Program-made: the position numbers and the translations under genes
Origin: Clostridiales bacterium
Lineage (GTDB): Bacteria; Bacillota; Clostridia; Peptostreptococcales; T1SED10-28
Assembly (NCBI GenBank): GCA_007120165.1
Contig: SKOH01000021.1
Location: 1 to 64,000 of the forward strand
Length of the DNA: 64,000 nucleotides
Direction: 5' to 3'
In this document: positions 24,951 through 33,939 of the stretch, piece after piece
Layout of the letters: every line of letters starts with the position of its first letter
Numbering within the stretch: position 1 is the first letter of the stretch
Notes under the pieces: model-generated
Seen by the model: the letters and a program-made list of their open reading frames with translations, nothing else
What the model was told of the DNA's origin: nothing
Databases searched by the model: none

Positions 24951-25469
24951 TTAGTTTCGCTCTTTTAGCATCTTTAAGGATGCGTCAATGAAAGCGGGAA
25001 GGTCTTTTGGGGTTCTGCTGGTAATTAGATTTCTGTCCACCACTACTTCCCTGTCCACATAATTGGCTCCGGCATTTTTCACATCCATAATAACGGATTT
25101 ATAGCAGGTAAGGGTGCGCCCGCTTAATACTTCCGCCGTTACCAATAATTGCGGTCCATGGCAAATAGTAAAGACCGGCTTATCTAATGTGAAATAGTTT
25201 CGAAGGAAATCCACAATTTTTTCATCGGAACGCAGGGCATCGGGGGAATAGCCTCCGGGAATCAGTAAGGCGACAAAATCTTCGGGAGAGACATTATCCG
25301 CAACTTCGTCAATAGTCACAGGGTTTTCCCCATTCTTGTCGCTTACTTTCTCGCCTTTTTCCTTGCCGATGTGTACCAGTTCGTAGCCTGCATCCTTAAA
25401 AGCCTCTGCCGGTTCACTGTACTCCGAGGTTTCATAAAGCTTTCCGATTAAAACACCAATTTTTTTCAC
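24951..25469 (-). CDS. DJ-1/PfpI family protein
   Basis: A 172-residue class I glutamine-amidotransferase-like protein of the PfpI/YhbO/DJ-1 family, proposed to act as deglycase, glyoxalase or stress chaperone. The nucleophile elbow TICHGPQ has C103-H104, and ALLIPGGYSPD forms the oxyanion region. The GTG start at 25469 follows AAAGGAGG. A methylglyoxal-related role would fit with mgsA in the same window, but that is inference; the genes are 12 kb apart. Confidence 0.92.
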   Translation of the reverse strand: MKKIGVLIGKLYETSEYSEPAEAFKDAGYELVHIGKEKGEKVSDKNGENPVTIDEVADNVSPEDFVALLIPGGYSPDALRSDEKIVDFLRNYFTLDKPVFTICHGPQLLVTAEVLSGRTLTCYKSVIMDVKNAGANYVDREVVVDRNLITSRTPKDLPAFIDASLKMLKERN

Positions 25470-25610
25470 CTGTATACCTCCTTTAAAAATATCCAGCCTA
25501 ATATTTAAGGGTTATTAAAACCCGAATCATACATTAGCGATGATACCCAAAAACCAGCAAAATAATCATAGGAGGAAAGGATCGATTGTGGAATTTTCTC
25601 TGGAAAAGCT

Positions 25611-25638
25611 TTGCAAACAGCAGAAATTGAGGTATGAT
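25611..25638 (+). promoter_or_regulatory. Sigma-A promoter of ogt
   Basis: TTGCAA at 25611-25616 and TATGAT at 25633-25638 with a 16-base spacer, 40 bases before the TTG start. Confidence 0.6.
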
Positions 25639-25677
25639 TTTACCATGGAATAAAAGGTCTTAAAGGAGCTGGGTAAA

Positions 25678-26148
25678 TTGATCAAGGGATACATCTATCA
25701 GACGAAACTTGGTCCGATGACGATTTTGGAAAAAGACGGGTTCTTGGTGGGCATTGAGTTGGGTGAACAAAAAGAACAGAAGTACCCCATAGAAGAAACG
25801 GAAGTAATTAAGAGAGCCTATGGGCAAATTGAGGAATACCTGACAGGAAAAAGACGAAGGTTTGACCTGCCCCTAAGGCCGGAAGGGTCGGAGTTCCAAC
25901 AGCAGGTTTGGAAGGCTTTGTTGGAAATTCCCCATGGAAAAACCTGCAGTTATAAAGATTTAGCAGTGAAAATTCAACGGCCCAAAGCCTGCCGCGCTGT
26001 TGGCGGGGCGAATAATAAAAATCCGCTGCCGATTCTGATTCCCTGTCACCGGGTCATCGGGAATAATGGCAAACTGGTCGGGTATCGGGGTGGGCTTGAA
26101 ATGAAGGAAAAACTGTTGAGGATTGAATCCTCAAATAATGATCAATAA
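25678..26148 (+). CDS. ogt: Methylated-DNA-[protein]-cysteine S-methyltransferase
   Basis: A suicide DNA-repair protein that removes methyl groups from O6-methylguanine. The 156-residue protein has the acceptor motif IPCHRVI with C123, the winged-helix RPKACRAVGGANNKNP recognition region, and a FQQQVWKALLEIPHGKTCSY segment. Size and lack of an Ada-type N-terminal domain match Ogt. The start is TTG behind AAAGGAGCTGG. Confidence 0.95.
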   Translation: MIKGYIYQTKLGPMTILEKDGFLVGIELGEQKEQKYPIEETEVIKRAYGQIEEYLTGKRRRFDLPLRPEGSEFQQQVWKALLEIPHGKTCSYKDLAVKIQRPKACRAVGGANNKNPLPILIPCHRVIGNNGKLVGYRGGLEMKEKLLRIESSNNDQ

Positions 26149-26243
26149 AAATGACAATCAGCGGATCATAAGGATTTTATGAACCTTCGATTAATGACGG
26201 CAAGTGTCAATACGACTAAGAATAGAGTAAAGGAGAAGTATAT

Positions 26244-26501
26244 ATGAGCAACGAATTCCCCTATGTAATTACATTTGATTCCACCCATGCAGCGATGGAT
26301 GCAGAAAAAAAGCTCTTAAAAACCGGTATAAAAATTCATATGATCCCCACGCCAAGGCAGATCACGGCAAACTGCGGTCTTTCCCTGAAGATTACGGGAA
26401 TAACTCGGGAGGATTTGGAAGATCTTTTAGCCGAATTAGAGATCAAGGGAAAGGCCCTTTATCGAATGGAGAGTTATCATAAAATTGAAAAGATCAAATA
26501 G
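26244..26501 (+). CDS. DUF3343 family small protein (putative Se/S carrier)
   Basis: An 85-residue protein with the DUF3343 pattern: an N-terminal beta strand YVITFDSTHAAMDAE, the MIPTPRQITANCGLSL segment with a single conserved C44, and a C-terminal helix-strand. Members are often linked to selenium or sulfur trafficking. A tRNA 2-selenouridine synthase gene 3 kb away supports a selenium context. The ATG follows AAAGGAG. Function is inferred from family association only. Confidence 0.85.
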   Translation: MSNEFPYVITFDSTHAAMDAEKKLLKTGIKIHMIPTPRQITANCGLSLKITGITREDLEDLLAELEIKGKALYRMESYHKIEKIK

Positions 26502-26638
26502 GTTTCTTATAACTAATATAAAAAAGAAAATAGATGTATTCGGTTAAGAGATGGTAACGATTATAAATAAAAATGATGAAATGTACAAAGATGGAAATAA
26601 GTAATTGCCAAAACGAATAATCAGAAAGGAAGTGGAGC

Positions 26639-27220
26639 ATGGCTCATAAGTTTGATCCGAAAAACAAAAAAAAACTTCAATCCAAAGATCGGCGGCAAAA
26701 TCTTCCTCCGGATAGGGTGTTAGCGAAAATCGGTCTTCAGCCTGGTCAGAATTTCATTGATATCGGATGCGGTGTCGGTTACTTCAGCCTTCCCGCATCA
26801 AAGATCCTGGGGCCGAAGGGCAGGGTTTATGCCCTGGATACTTCTGAAGAGATGACCGAATTTTTGAAATCGGAGTTAAAAGCACTATCCATTGAAAATG
26901 TTCAAGTGGCAAACTCTACGGAGTACGGATTCCCCCTGAAGGATGCTGCGGGAGAGATGCTGCTGATGTCCATGGTACTTCATGAAGTGGAGGATAAGCG
27001 GCGATTTTTACAGGAAGCCCGGCGCACATTAAAGAGCGGAGGGAAGATCATCATCATCGAATGGGTAAAAAAAGAGACGGAACAGGGTCCGCCTCTGATA
27101 CATCGCCTGGATCCCCAGGAGACCAAAGATTATTTAATTGATGCGGGATTTAAAACCCCTGCGGTAATCAATATAGATGAGGTGGCAAAGACCTTTTATC
27201 TTATTACTGCCGAAGCTTAG
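26639..27220 (+). CDS. Class I SAM-dependent methyltransferase
   Basis: A 193-residue Rossmann-fold methyltransferase of the UbiE/MenG-like group. Motif I is FIDIGCGVGYFSLPA (about 39-53), motif post-I LDTSEEM, and the later KSGGKIIIIEWV strand is typical. Lys/Arg-rich N-terminus, no membrane segment. The ATG follows AAAGGAAGTGGAG. It converges with the prolyl oligopeptidase gene with only five bases between stop codons and no hairpin. Substrate unknown. Confidence 0.9.
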   Translation: MAHKFDPKNKKKLQSKDRRQNLPPDRVLAKIGLQPGQNFIDIGCGVGYFSLPASKILGPKGRVYALDTSEEMTEFLKSELKALSIENVQVANSTEYGFPLKDAAGEMLLMSMVLHEVEDKRRFLQEARRTLKSGGKIIIIEWVKKETEQGPPLIHRLDPQETKDYLIDAGFKTPAVINIDEVAKTFYLITAEA

Positions 27221-27225
27221 ATATT

Positions 27226-29280
27226 TTACCCCTCGGTATCGTTTTGTAATTCCATATGGAGAAAACTTAAGAAATCCGTCCATTCTTCAATGATTTTATA
27301 GGTCGGCTTCCCGTGTCCATGGCCGGCCTTTTTCTCCAGCCGAAAGATTACCGGATTGGAAGCTTCGGGATTTTTTTCCGCGGCCTGTTGCAGGGTGGCG
27401 GCAAACTTCATTCCGTGGGCCGGGACCACCCGGTTGTCTCCCTCCGCCGAGGATATCAGTATTGGGGGATAAGTGGTATTTTCATCAACATTATGAAGGG
27501 GAGAATACCGATATAAAAATGTAAAGTGTTCCGGGTTTTCTGCCGTACCATACTCGGGGACCCAGTAACGACCAATGGTAAACTTATGGTACCGCAGCAT
27601 ATCGATTACCGGAACGGAGGAAATAACCGCTCCGAATAAATCCGGGCGCTGAATCATAGAGGCGGCCACCAAAAGACCACCGTTGCTGCGTCCATATATA
27701 CCCAGTTTTTCAGGACTTGTGTAGTGATGATCCACCAGCCACTGACCACAGGCAATAAAATCCTCGTATACCTTTTGCTTATTGGACAGGGTTCCGGCCT
27801 GATGCCAATGATCGCCGTATTCGCCACCCCCGCGAAGATTTGCCACTACATACAGTCCACCCTCTTCCAGCCAGGGAAGAATACCGGGATTATACTGAGG
27901 GGTCATGGAAATATTAAAACCACCGTACCCATAGAGCAGCGCTTTCTGCGGGGCATCCAATGTCAGGTCCTTCTTGCCGGTAATGAACATCGGGATTTCC
28001 GTACCGTCCTTGGAAGGTATAAAGACTTGACGGGTTTCGTAGTCTTCGTTATCAAAAAGCACTTTGGAGTGACAAATTTCAGAAAGACCTTGAACGTCAA
28101 AGTTGTACTTATAAATAGAGGTGGGGGATAAAAAGTTCGTAATGCCGATATACATTTCCCGGTGGTTTCGTTTTCCGCTGACACCCACTACACTGGAAAA
28201 CTCGGGGATATCAATGTTCGTTAAATATTCCCCGTCGATGGCATAAATGGCCAGTTTATGGGTACAGTCGGTCAATAACGTTAAAACAAAGGACTGATGC
28301 ACCATGCGGGCATCCTGGATAACCGATTTCCCCTCAGGAATAATTTCCTTAAGGCTCCCGTTGGTGCCGTTAATAGAAATCCTGATGATGCGTTTTCGAT
28401 CCGCATCCAAATCCGTCAGAAAATAAAAGTCGGTACCATCATTGGAAATATACCGGGCTTCCGCTTCCCCTTCCTCAAAGACCGGATAGAAGCCTTTTTC
28501 GGGACGGTTCAGATCCAATACGTAAAAGCCGTTTTTCGGCGAGGTTCCCCGGCGAAGGTAGAGCCCTAAAAATCGGAAATCATCGGTAACAATGGGCTGA
28601 AAACCAAGCTCCTTATCTTCGGGATCTTCGTAGATCAGCCGGTCCTTATTTTGCGGCGTGCCTAAGCGGTGATAATAGACCTTTGCAGAATTCCCCTCAT
28701 CCTCCGAGGCCCGGGTGGCAGGATCGGGAAAACGGGTGTAGTAAAAACCTTCTGAATCCCCGTCCCAAGCCACGGCAGTAAACTTAACCCAGGAGATCCT
28801 GTCGGATAACTCCTCAAAGGTATCGCTGTTAACGATGCGGATTTCCTGCCAGTCGCTGCCCTGTTTCGATCGTCCATAGGCCACGTACTTCCCGTCCCTG
28901 CTGACAAAATAACTGCTGAGGGCTACGGTTTGATCGTCGCTGAATTTGTTTGGATCGATTAAGGTTTCGGTGTGCAGATCCCGATCCTTCTTTACGTAGA
29001 GTTTCGGCTGATTATTTTCTTCCGAGGCTTTTAAAAAATACAGGAAGCTTTTGACCCGCTCCGGAACGAAGTATTTGGTGTATTGGAAGTGGTTTTGCAG
29101 TTGAAAGCGGTAATCCTCTCTTTTTTCATTTCCCGAGAAGTACTCAGATGTATGTTCCTCCTGTGTTTTAAGCCACTCCCTGGTATCTTCCCTCTCCGGG
29201 TCCTCTAAAAACCGATAAGGGTCCATCACCCTGGTTCCGTGAATCATCTCTTCTTTTAAGTAGTCATTGGACTTTTTCAT
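27226..29280 (-). CDS. Prolyl oligopeptidase (S9A family)
   Basis: A 684-residue cytoplasmic serine peptidase cleaving short peptides after proline. An N-terminal beta-propeller (about 70-400) gates a C-terminal alpha/beta-hydrolase with the nucleophile motif GRSNGG, the aspartate in EGDNRV and the histidine in KAGHGHGKP. No signal peptide is seen. The ATG at 29280 is chosen over a GTG 12 bases upstream because GGAGTGATC then sits at proper spacing. The gene begins 8 bases after selU ends, so the two are probably one transcript. It fits a peptide-fermenting lifestyle. Confidence 0.95.
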   Translation of the reverse strand: MKKSNDYLKEEMIHGTRVMDPYRFLEDPEREDTREWLKTQEEHTSEYFSGNEKREDYRFQLQNHFQYTKYFVPERVKSFLYFLKASEENNQPKLYVKKDRDLHTETLIDPNKFSDDQTVALSSYFVSRDGKYVAYGRSKQGSDWQEIRIVNSDTFEELSDRISWVKFTAVAWDGDSEGFYYTRFPDPATRASEDEGNSAKVYYHRLGTPQNKDRLIYEDPEDKELGFQPIVTDDFRFLGLYLRRGTSPKNGFYVLDLNRPEKGFYPVFEEGEAEARYISNDGTDFYFLTDLDADRKRIIRISINGTNGSLKEIIPEGKSVIQDARMVHQSFVLTLLTDCTHKLAIYAIDGEYLTNIDIPEFSSVVGVSGKRNHREMYIGITNFLSPTSIYKYNFDVQGLSEICHSKVLFDNEDYETRQVFIPSKDGTEIPMFITGKKDLTLDAPQKALLYGYGGFNISMTPQYNPGILPWLEEGGLYVVANLRGGGEYGDHWHQAGTLSNKQKVYEDFIACGQWLVDHHYTSPEKLGIYGRSNGGLLVAASMIQRPDLFGAVISSVPVIDMLRYHKFTIGRYWVPEYGTAENPEHFTFLYRYSPLHNVDENTTYPPILISSAEGDNRVVPAHGMKFAATLQQAAEKNPEASNPVIFRLEKKAGHGHGKPTYKIIEEWTDFLSFLHMELQNDTEG

Positions 29281-29288
29281 AAGATTGA

Positions 29289-30341
29289 TCACTCCCGTTT
29301 AAAATTTTTGGAAAAATTTCTGCTGTCAAGCCAGGAAAACAGATCCTCGGCTAAATTCTCATAAGTGAATTCCGCTAAATTCCCTTCGTAGCGTTTAAGG
29401 GATTTTTGATAAAGAGGGTCATAATATTCAAGCATTAAGATCTCAATCATTTTTTCGTAATCCTTGGTTTGAAGGGCCTCAGTCAAGGTATCTACTTTTT
29501 CTTTCCCGAGGATTTTCTTCAGGCGCTGAATTTTTTGTAAAAGATCCTCTTCGGTGAGGGTATGGTCCGTCACATAATCATGATAAATAAGGGCGATTCG
29601 GTTTTGCAGGGAGGTCTTTACCAGAACATGATTTGTAGAGTTAACCAGGCCCTGATAGAGCTCTTCGGGAACCGTAACCTTTCCGATTCGGCGGCTTTCC
29701 ATTTCCACAAAGCAGTAATCTTTTGCAATCGACGAGAGGGTAAAATACAGCAGCGACTCAAAATACTTTTGGGACGGACTGTTTCCCGGATACATAATTT
29801 CTCCGAAAACCGAGCCGCTGTTTTGGGCCAGCCCTTCAAGGTCCAGAACCGGAAGGCCTTTTTTATCAAGAAGGGTTAAGATTTCCGTCTTTCCTACGCC
29901 GGTGTAGCCGTGCAGTACTATAAAGTTCATTTTTTCGCCGAAGAGGGCCAGCTTCTCTCTTACAAAGTTTCGGTAGCTTTTATAGCCCCCCTCCAGCTGC
30001 AATACGGGAAAGCCCAGGGAGTAAAGGTGTTTTACCAATAAACCGCTTCGCATACCTCCCCGATAACAGTAAAATATCACTTGGTAGCCTTCGTTTGCAA
30101 AAGTATGGATTTTTTCCTGTAAATCCGTTAACTTTTGATGACCATATACCAGCGCCAGATTTTTCGCCCGGTCAGGATCCTTTTTATAAAGGGTACCCAC
30201 CTCGTGGCGCTCGTCGTTGGTGAGAATCGGAAAATTCATCGCCCCGGGAATATGGTCCTCTTCAAACTCCTTGGGGGTTCGAAGGTCGATAATCGGTTCT
30301 TTATTGCCGGGTAAAACTTTTTCAATGGCTATCGTTTTCAT
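29289..30341 (-). CDS. selU: tRNA 2-selenouridine synthase
   Basis: SelU (MnmH) replaces sulfur by selenium at the wobble 2-thiouridine of certain tRNAs, using selenophosphate. The 350-residue protein has an N-terminal rhodanese domain with active C92 in YCYRGGMRSG and a C-terminal P-loop domain with Walker A GYTGVGKT (145-152). The ATG at 30341 is preferred over an upstream in-frame ATG because AGGTGCAC lies just before it and the rhodanese fold begins directly. It is followed closely by the prolyl oligopeptidase. It implies that the genome also encodes SelD. Confidence 0.94.
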   Translation of the reverse strand: MKTIAIEKVLPGNKEPIIDLRTPKEFEEDHIPGAMNFPILTNDERHEVGTLYKKDPDRAKNLALVYGHQKLTDLQEKIHTFANEGYQVIFYCYRGGMRSGLLVKHLYSLGFPVLQLEGGYKSYRNFVREKLALFGEKMNFIVLHGYTGVGKTEILTLLDKKGLPVLDLEGLAQNSGSVFGEIMYPGNSPSQKYFESLLYFTLSSIAKDYCFVEMESRRIGKVTVPEELYQGLVNSTNHVLVKTSLQNRIALIYHDYVTDHTLTEEDLLQKIQRLKKILGKEKVDTLTEALQTKDYEKMIEILMLEYYDPLYQKSLKRYEGNLAEFTYENLAEDLFSWLDSRNFSKNFKRE

Positions 30342-30483
30342 AGTGCACCTGCTTTTACTTATATTGTATAGGATAATATTATTGTACCCCAGATGGAACA
30401 AAAAACAAAATTCAAAGACAAATTTCTTATAACTGCGTATATTAAAGTATAGGAAGAATCGAAATCGAATGGAGGGATGACAG

Positions 30484-31626
30484 GTGAAAAAAGTTTATGC
30501 GGGGAAATGGACCTTAGCCCTTACCTTTATTTTACTGGGCGGCAGTATCCTCTGGAATATGTATGCCGCGCCAAAGATTGTTATTGCTGATTTTTACCCC
30601 CTGGTACTGGTATTATTAGGCATGGAGATTATTATTAAAGCCCTGACAAAAAAGGGAAGAAAAGTATCGTTGGAGGCAGGGAGCATCATACTGCTGGTAC
30701 TGGTCATGATTTTTGTGAATCTGATGCCCTTTACCTTTCTCGGACCCCGGAGCGATGATCTTTTCTCCGAGGATCATCCCGTGGGAGCGTTTTTCCGGGA
30801 GCTTTCCCAAGGGAATGTGGTAATTAATTTTGATGGTATCGGAAGCTTTAATACCACCTATGAAATAGAAGAGACCTTTTCGGTGGAGGATATTGACGCT
30901 TTGAAACTAGAAAACGCCTTCGGAAACATTACCCTGGAGTCCTGGCAGGGGGAAGAGATAAAAGTGCTCATCCAGATACAGTCCGATACAGACGATCAGG
31001 AATACGTAGAGGGACTAAAGGAGGCGCTGTTATCCTCGGAGACGGAAGAAAATACGCTGCTGCTTGCCTCCAACAACCGCAGGTATTTAGAGGACTCCAG
31101 AGTAAATAGCCTTCGAATGAATTACCAGATATTTATTCCTGAAGGAGAAGCCTTTTCTTTGTTTGAAATAGTCAATGAATTTGGGGATGTCAAAGTCGCG
31201 GAGATAGAAAGCGGACTGCGTGTAAATAATCGGCACGGAGATGTTAAAATTGTTGACGCCGGTAATTTTGTTGAGGTGGAAAACCATTTTGGAGACGTAA
31301 CCCTTGGGGCGATAAACGGTGAGGTAAAAATTATGAATCGCCACGGCGATGTTACATTGGAAAATGAACAGGAGATTCTGACCGAGCTGACCATAGAAAA
31401 TGAGTTCGGATCCGTTCATCTACAGCTCTTCGAGGAGCAGCCGGGAGTATTTGATTTACGCACCGGTTTTGGCGATATTAATCAAAACCTTATCCTGGCA
31501 GAAGGCGGCTTTGAGGAAACCCGGGGATCCAATGAACAGCGTTTTCAGGGCACCGTGGGCACCGGCGGAGGACATATATCGATTCAAAATCGCCACGGAG
31601 ATATCACAATAGAAATCCACCGCTAA
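30484..31626 (+). CDS. Membrane protein with DUF4097-like alternating repeat domain
   Basis: A 380-residue protein with three N-terminal membrane helices (about 10-28, 34-52, 66-86), as in LiaF/DUF5668-type proteins, and an extracytoplasmic beta-rich domain (about 120-380). The latter contains repeated motifs N-x-F/H-G-D/N/S at residues 144, 231, 249, 267, 285, 306, 327 and 369, mostly 18-21 apart, with FG and HG variants largely alternating, consistent with a right-handed beta-solenoid. GTG start follows GGAGGGATG. A terminator overlaps its stop codon. Likely an envelope-stress or adhesin-like protein; function unknown. Confidence 0.75.
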   Translation: MKKVYAGKWTLALTFILLGGSILWNMYAAPKIVIADFYPLVLVLLGMEIIIKALTKKGRKVSLEAGSIILLVLVMIFVNLMPFTFLGPRSDDLFSEDHPVGAFFRELSQGNVVINFDGIGSFNTTYEIEETFSVEDIDALKLENAFGNITLESWQGEEIKVLIQIQSDTDDQEYVEGLKEALLSSETEENTLLLASNNRRYLEDSRVNSLRMNYQIFIPEGEAFSLFEIVNEFGDVKVAEIESGLRVNNRHGDVKIVDAGNFVEVENHFGDVTLGAINGEVKIMNRHGDVTLENEQEILTELTIENEFGSVHLQLFEEQPGVFDLRTGFGDINQNLILAEGGFEETRGSNEQRFQGTVGTGGGHISIQNRHGDITIEIHR

Positions 31627-31653
31627 AGGGAGAAGAATTTTCTCCCTTTTTTT
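31625..31653 (+). terminator. Rho-independent terminator overlapping the stop codon
   Basis: AAAGGGAGAA (31625-31634) pairs with TTCTCCCTTT (31640-31649) around GAATT, followed by T's; the stem starts inside the upstream TAA stop codon. Confidence 0.9.
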
Positions 31654-31657
31654 CTTA

Positions 31658-31666
31658 TGTTATAAT
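31658..31666 (+). promoter_or_regulatory. Extended -10 promoter of the helicase gene
   Basis: TG-T-TATAAT at 31658-31666 is an extended -10 element, 30 bases before the helicase ATG; no -35 box is recognisable. Confidence 0.5.
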
Positions 31667-31696
31667 AAAAGCTACTACTAAATAGATGGTGATAAA

Positions 31697-33868
31697 ATGG
31701 ATATTAATAATTATTTGAATAAAAAGTTTTCCATCCTCTGCAATACCCAGCAGCAACAGGCAATGGAACACGTAAAGGGCCCTGCCATTGTGTTGGCAGT
31801 GGCAGGCTCGGGAAAAACCACCACACTGGTGTCCCGTACTGCAAATCTGATTTTAAATCACGGGGTACATCCTGAAGAGATTTATACGATGACCTTCTCA
31901 AAAGCCTCGGCCCGGGATATGGCCCAGCGTTTTGAGGAGTTATTCGGGGAGGAAGTTAACGGGCTGCCGAACTTTTCCACGATTCACAGCTTCGCCTTTC
32001 GAATCGTAAAGTTTGTGTTTAAGCAGAAAAAGCGTCAGATTTCCATATTGGAAGAGGAGAGCAAAAACCCCGGGGAAAAGAGCAAAACTGCCGTTCTGGG
32101 AGCGCTGTTTCAAAAGTATAACGGAGAGTATCCTACGGAGGAAAAAATCGAAAATCTGGTAACAAAACTCAGTTTCGTAAAAAACCGGATGATACCCTAT
32201 GACCAGTTAAAAAACCATGAAGCCGTAGGGGAAATTCTCAATTTCGAAAAAATTTATAAAGATTATGAGATTTATAAGAAACAAAAGGACGTGATTGATT
32301 ACGATGATATGCTGATCCTGGCCCTGAAAATCCTGCAAAACAGTATGGATCTATTGCAGCGTTGTCGAAGAATTTATCCTTATATTCAGGTGGATGAGTT
32401 TCAGGACACCAGTCCCCTTCAGTTTGAAATTATCAAAACCCTGGCCTTTCCCGGAAACAATCTCTTTGTGGTAGGGGATGATGATCAGGGAATTTATTCC
32501 TGGCGGGGAACGGATCCGAAAATTATGTTGGATTTCCCGGAGATTTATAAAGAAGCGAAGGTCTATTTTATGGAAGAAAACTTTCGAAGCACACCGGAAC
32601 TGGTGAATCTGGCCAATAGCTTAATCGAAAAAAACAAGGACCGCTACCGGAAAAAAAGCTTTACCAAAAATCCGTCGAATCCGGGGATTACCAAAAGAGT
32701 ATACCGGGATGAGAAGGATCAGCTTCAGGGAATTCTTCAGGAACTGAAGGCGGAGGAAAACCTTGGGGATGTGGCCATTCTTTTTCGAAACAACGTTTCA
32801 GCCATACCGCTGATCAAAGCCCTGCATAATGAGGCCCTGCCCTTTTATATACGGGACTACCGGAATAAATTTTTTAACCACTGGGTAATTCAGGATTTAA
32901 AAGCTTTTATGGCGGTGGCCATGGATCCCGGAGATTTATCCTCATTTAACCGGATATATTACAAAAATGATGCCTATCTATCAAAAAAAATGATGTTCTA
33001 CACTGAGGAAATGCTGAGAAAACGCTCAAGTCTTACAAACATTTTTGAGGCCATGCTCAGCTATCCCGGCATGAAGCGGTATCAGGGCCAGCGGATTGAA
33101 AAAATCCAGCGGGGATTTGAATCCCTGGGCGGTAAAAAGGGGGAAGAGATCATCCGCTTTATCGAAGAGAACCTGGGATACGGGGATTTTCTGGAACGTA
33201 AATCCGACCACAGCGGGGCTTCGATGGAAAACGGCCGAGGAATTCTGGATACCGTAAGAGCTCTTACGGCAGACCTGGAGAGTATTTCGGGCTTTGATGC
33301 CAGTATGGAGGAATTCAAAGAGATTTTGGAACAGGGAAAGAGAAACTTCGGCAAAGGGGTGACCTTAACCACGGTCCACTCGGCCAAGGGCCTGGAATTT
33401 CCAAAAGTTTATGTAATGGACTTAATGAATGAGGTTTTCCCCAGTGCCGACAGTTTGAAAAAATCCAGGGAACAAAAGGATGAAGCCTGCCTGGAAGAGG
33501 AAAGACGCCTGTTTTATGTAGCTCTTACCCGGGCAAAATCCCGGCTGTTATTACTTTCGATGGAAAAACGGTACGGTGCCGTGGTAGAGCCTTCCAGGTT
33601 TTTAGAGGAAATCAGAGGGAATCTGAAAAGCCGCAATTGGAAAAATCAGTGGAAGGCCCGTCTTTTTCAAAGAATTGAAAAGTCATCGGGAAAGGTCCAG
33701 GGAAAGGAATTTCAGACCTTGAACCGGGAGATTTATCATAAAACCTTCGGAAGGGGCATCATCACAGAATTCCACGAGGAAGACCGAATTACCGTCCGGT
33801 TTCACGAGGGAGGAGAAAAAGTCCTTCATCTTCAATATTTAATGGAAAAGGATCTGATCCGTTTTTAA
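31697..33868 (+). CDS. UvrD/PcrA-type superfamily 1A DNA helicase
   Basis: A 723-residue 3'-5' DNA helicase. Motif Q/I is TQQQQAMEH and AVAGSGKTTTL, motif II VDEFQDTSPLQ, motif III GDDDQGIYSWRG, motif IV ENFRSTPELV, motif V TTVHSAKGLEFP and motif VI LFYVALTRAKSRLLL. The C-terminus (about 675-723) is a Tudor-like KTFGRGIITEF segment as in PcrA, which contacts RNA polymerase. Slightly shorter in the 2B region than housekeeping PcrA, so it could be a second UvrD/Rep-like helicase. The ATG follows a weak GATGGTG site. Confidence 0.94.
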   Translation: MDINNYLNKKFSILCNTQQQQAMEHVKGPAIVLAVAGSGKTTTLVSRTANLILNHGVHPEEIYTMTFSKASARDMAQRFEELFGEEVNGLPNFSTIHSFAFRIVKFVFKQKKRQISILEEESKNPGEKSKTAVLGALFQKYNGEYPTEEKIENLVTKLSFVKNRMIPYDQLKNHEAVGEILNFEKIYKDYEIYKKQKDVIDYDDMLILALKILQNSMDLLQRCRRIYPYIQVDEFQDTSPLQFEIIKTLAFPGNNLFVVGDDDQGIYSWRGTDPKIMLDFPEIYKEAKVYFMEENFRSTPELVNLANSLIEKNKDRYRKKSFTKNPSNPGITKRVYRDEKDQLQGILQELKAEENLGDVAILFRNNVSAIPLIKALHNEALPFYIRDYRNKFFNHWVIQDLKAFMAVAMDPGDLSSFNRIYYKNDAYLSKKMMFYTEEMLRKRSSLTNIFEAMLSYPGMKRYQGQRIEKIQRGFESLGGKKGEEIIRFIEENLGYGDFLERKSDHSGASMENGRGILDTVRALTADLESISGFDASMEEFKEILEQGKRNFGKGVTLTTVHSAKGLEFPKVYVMDLMNEVFPSADSLKKSREQKDEACLEEERRLFYVALTRAKSRLLLLSMEKRYGAVVEPSRFLEEIRGNLKSRNWKNQWKARLFQRIEKSSGKVQGKEFQTLNREIYHKTFGRGIITEFHEEDRITVRFHEGGEKVLHLQYLMEKDLIRF

Positions 33869-33939
33869 GTTAAAAGCATAAAGAGTCCGATACATTCAGG
33901 GATTTCAAAGAAGATTATTATACAGAAAGGGTTGAAAAA

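Noticed and set aside
25588-25656. Short GTG frame of about 22 codons upstream of ogt
   Set aside because: Ribosome binding site is too far (about 12 bases) and the frame covers the ogt promoter; no family resemblance.
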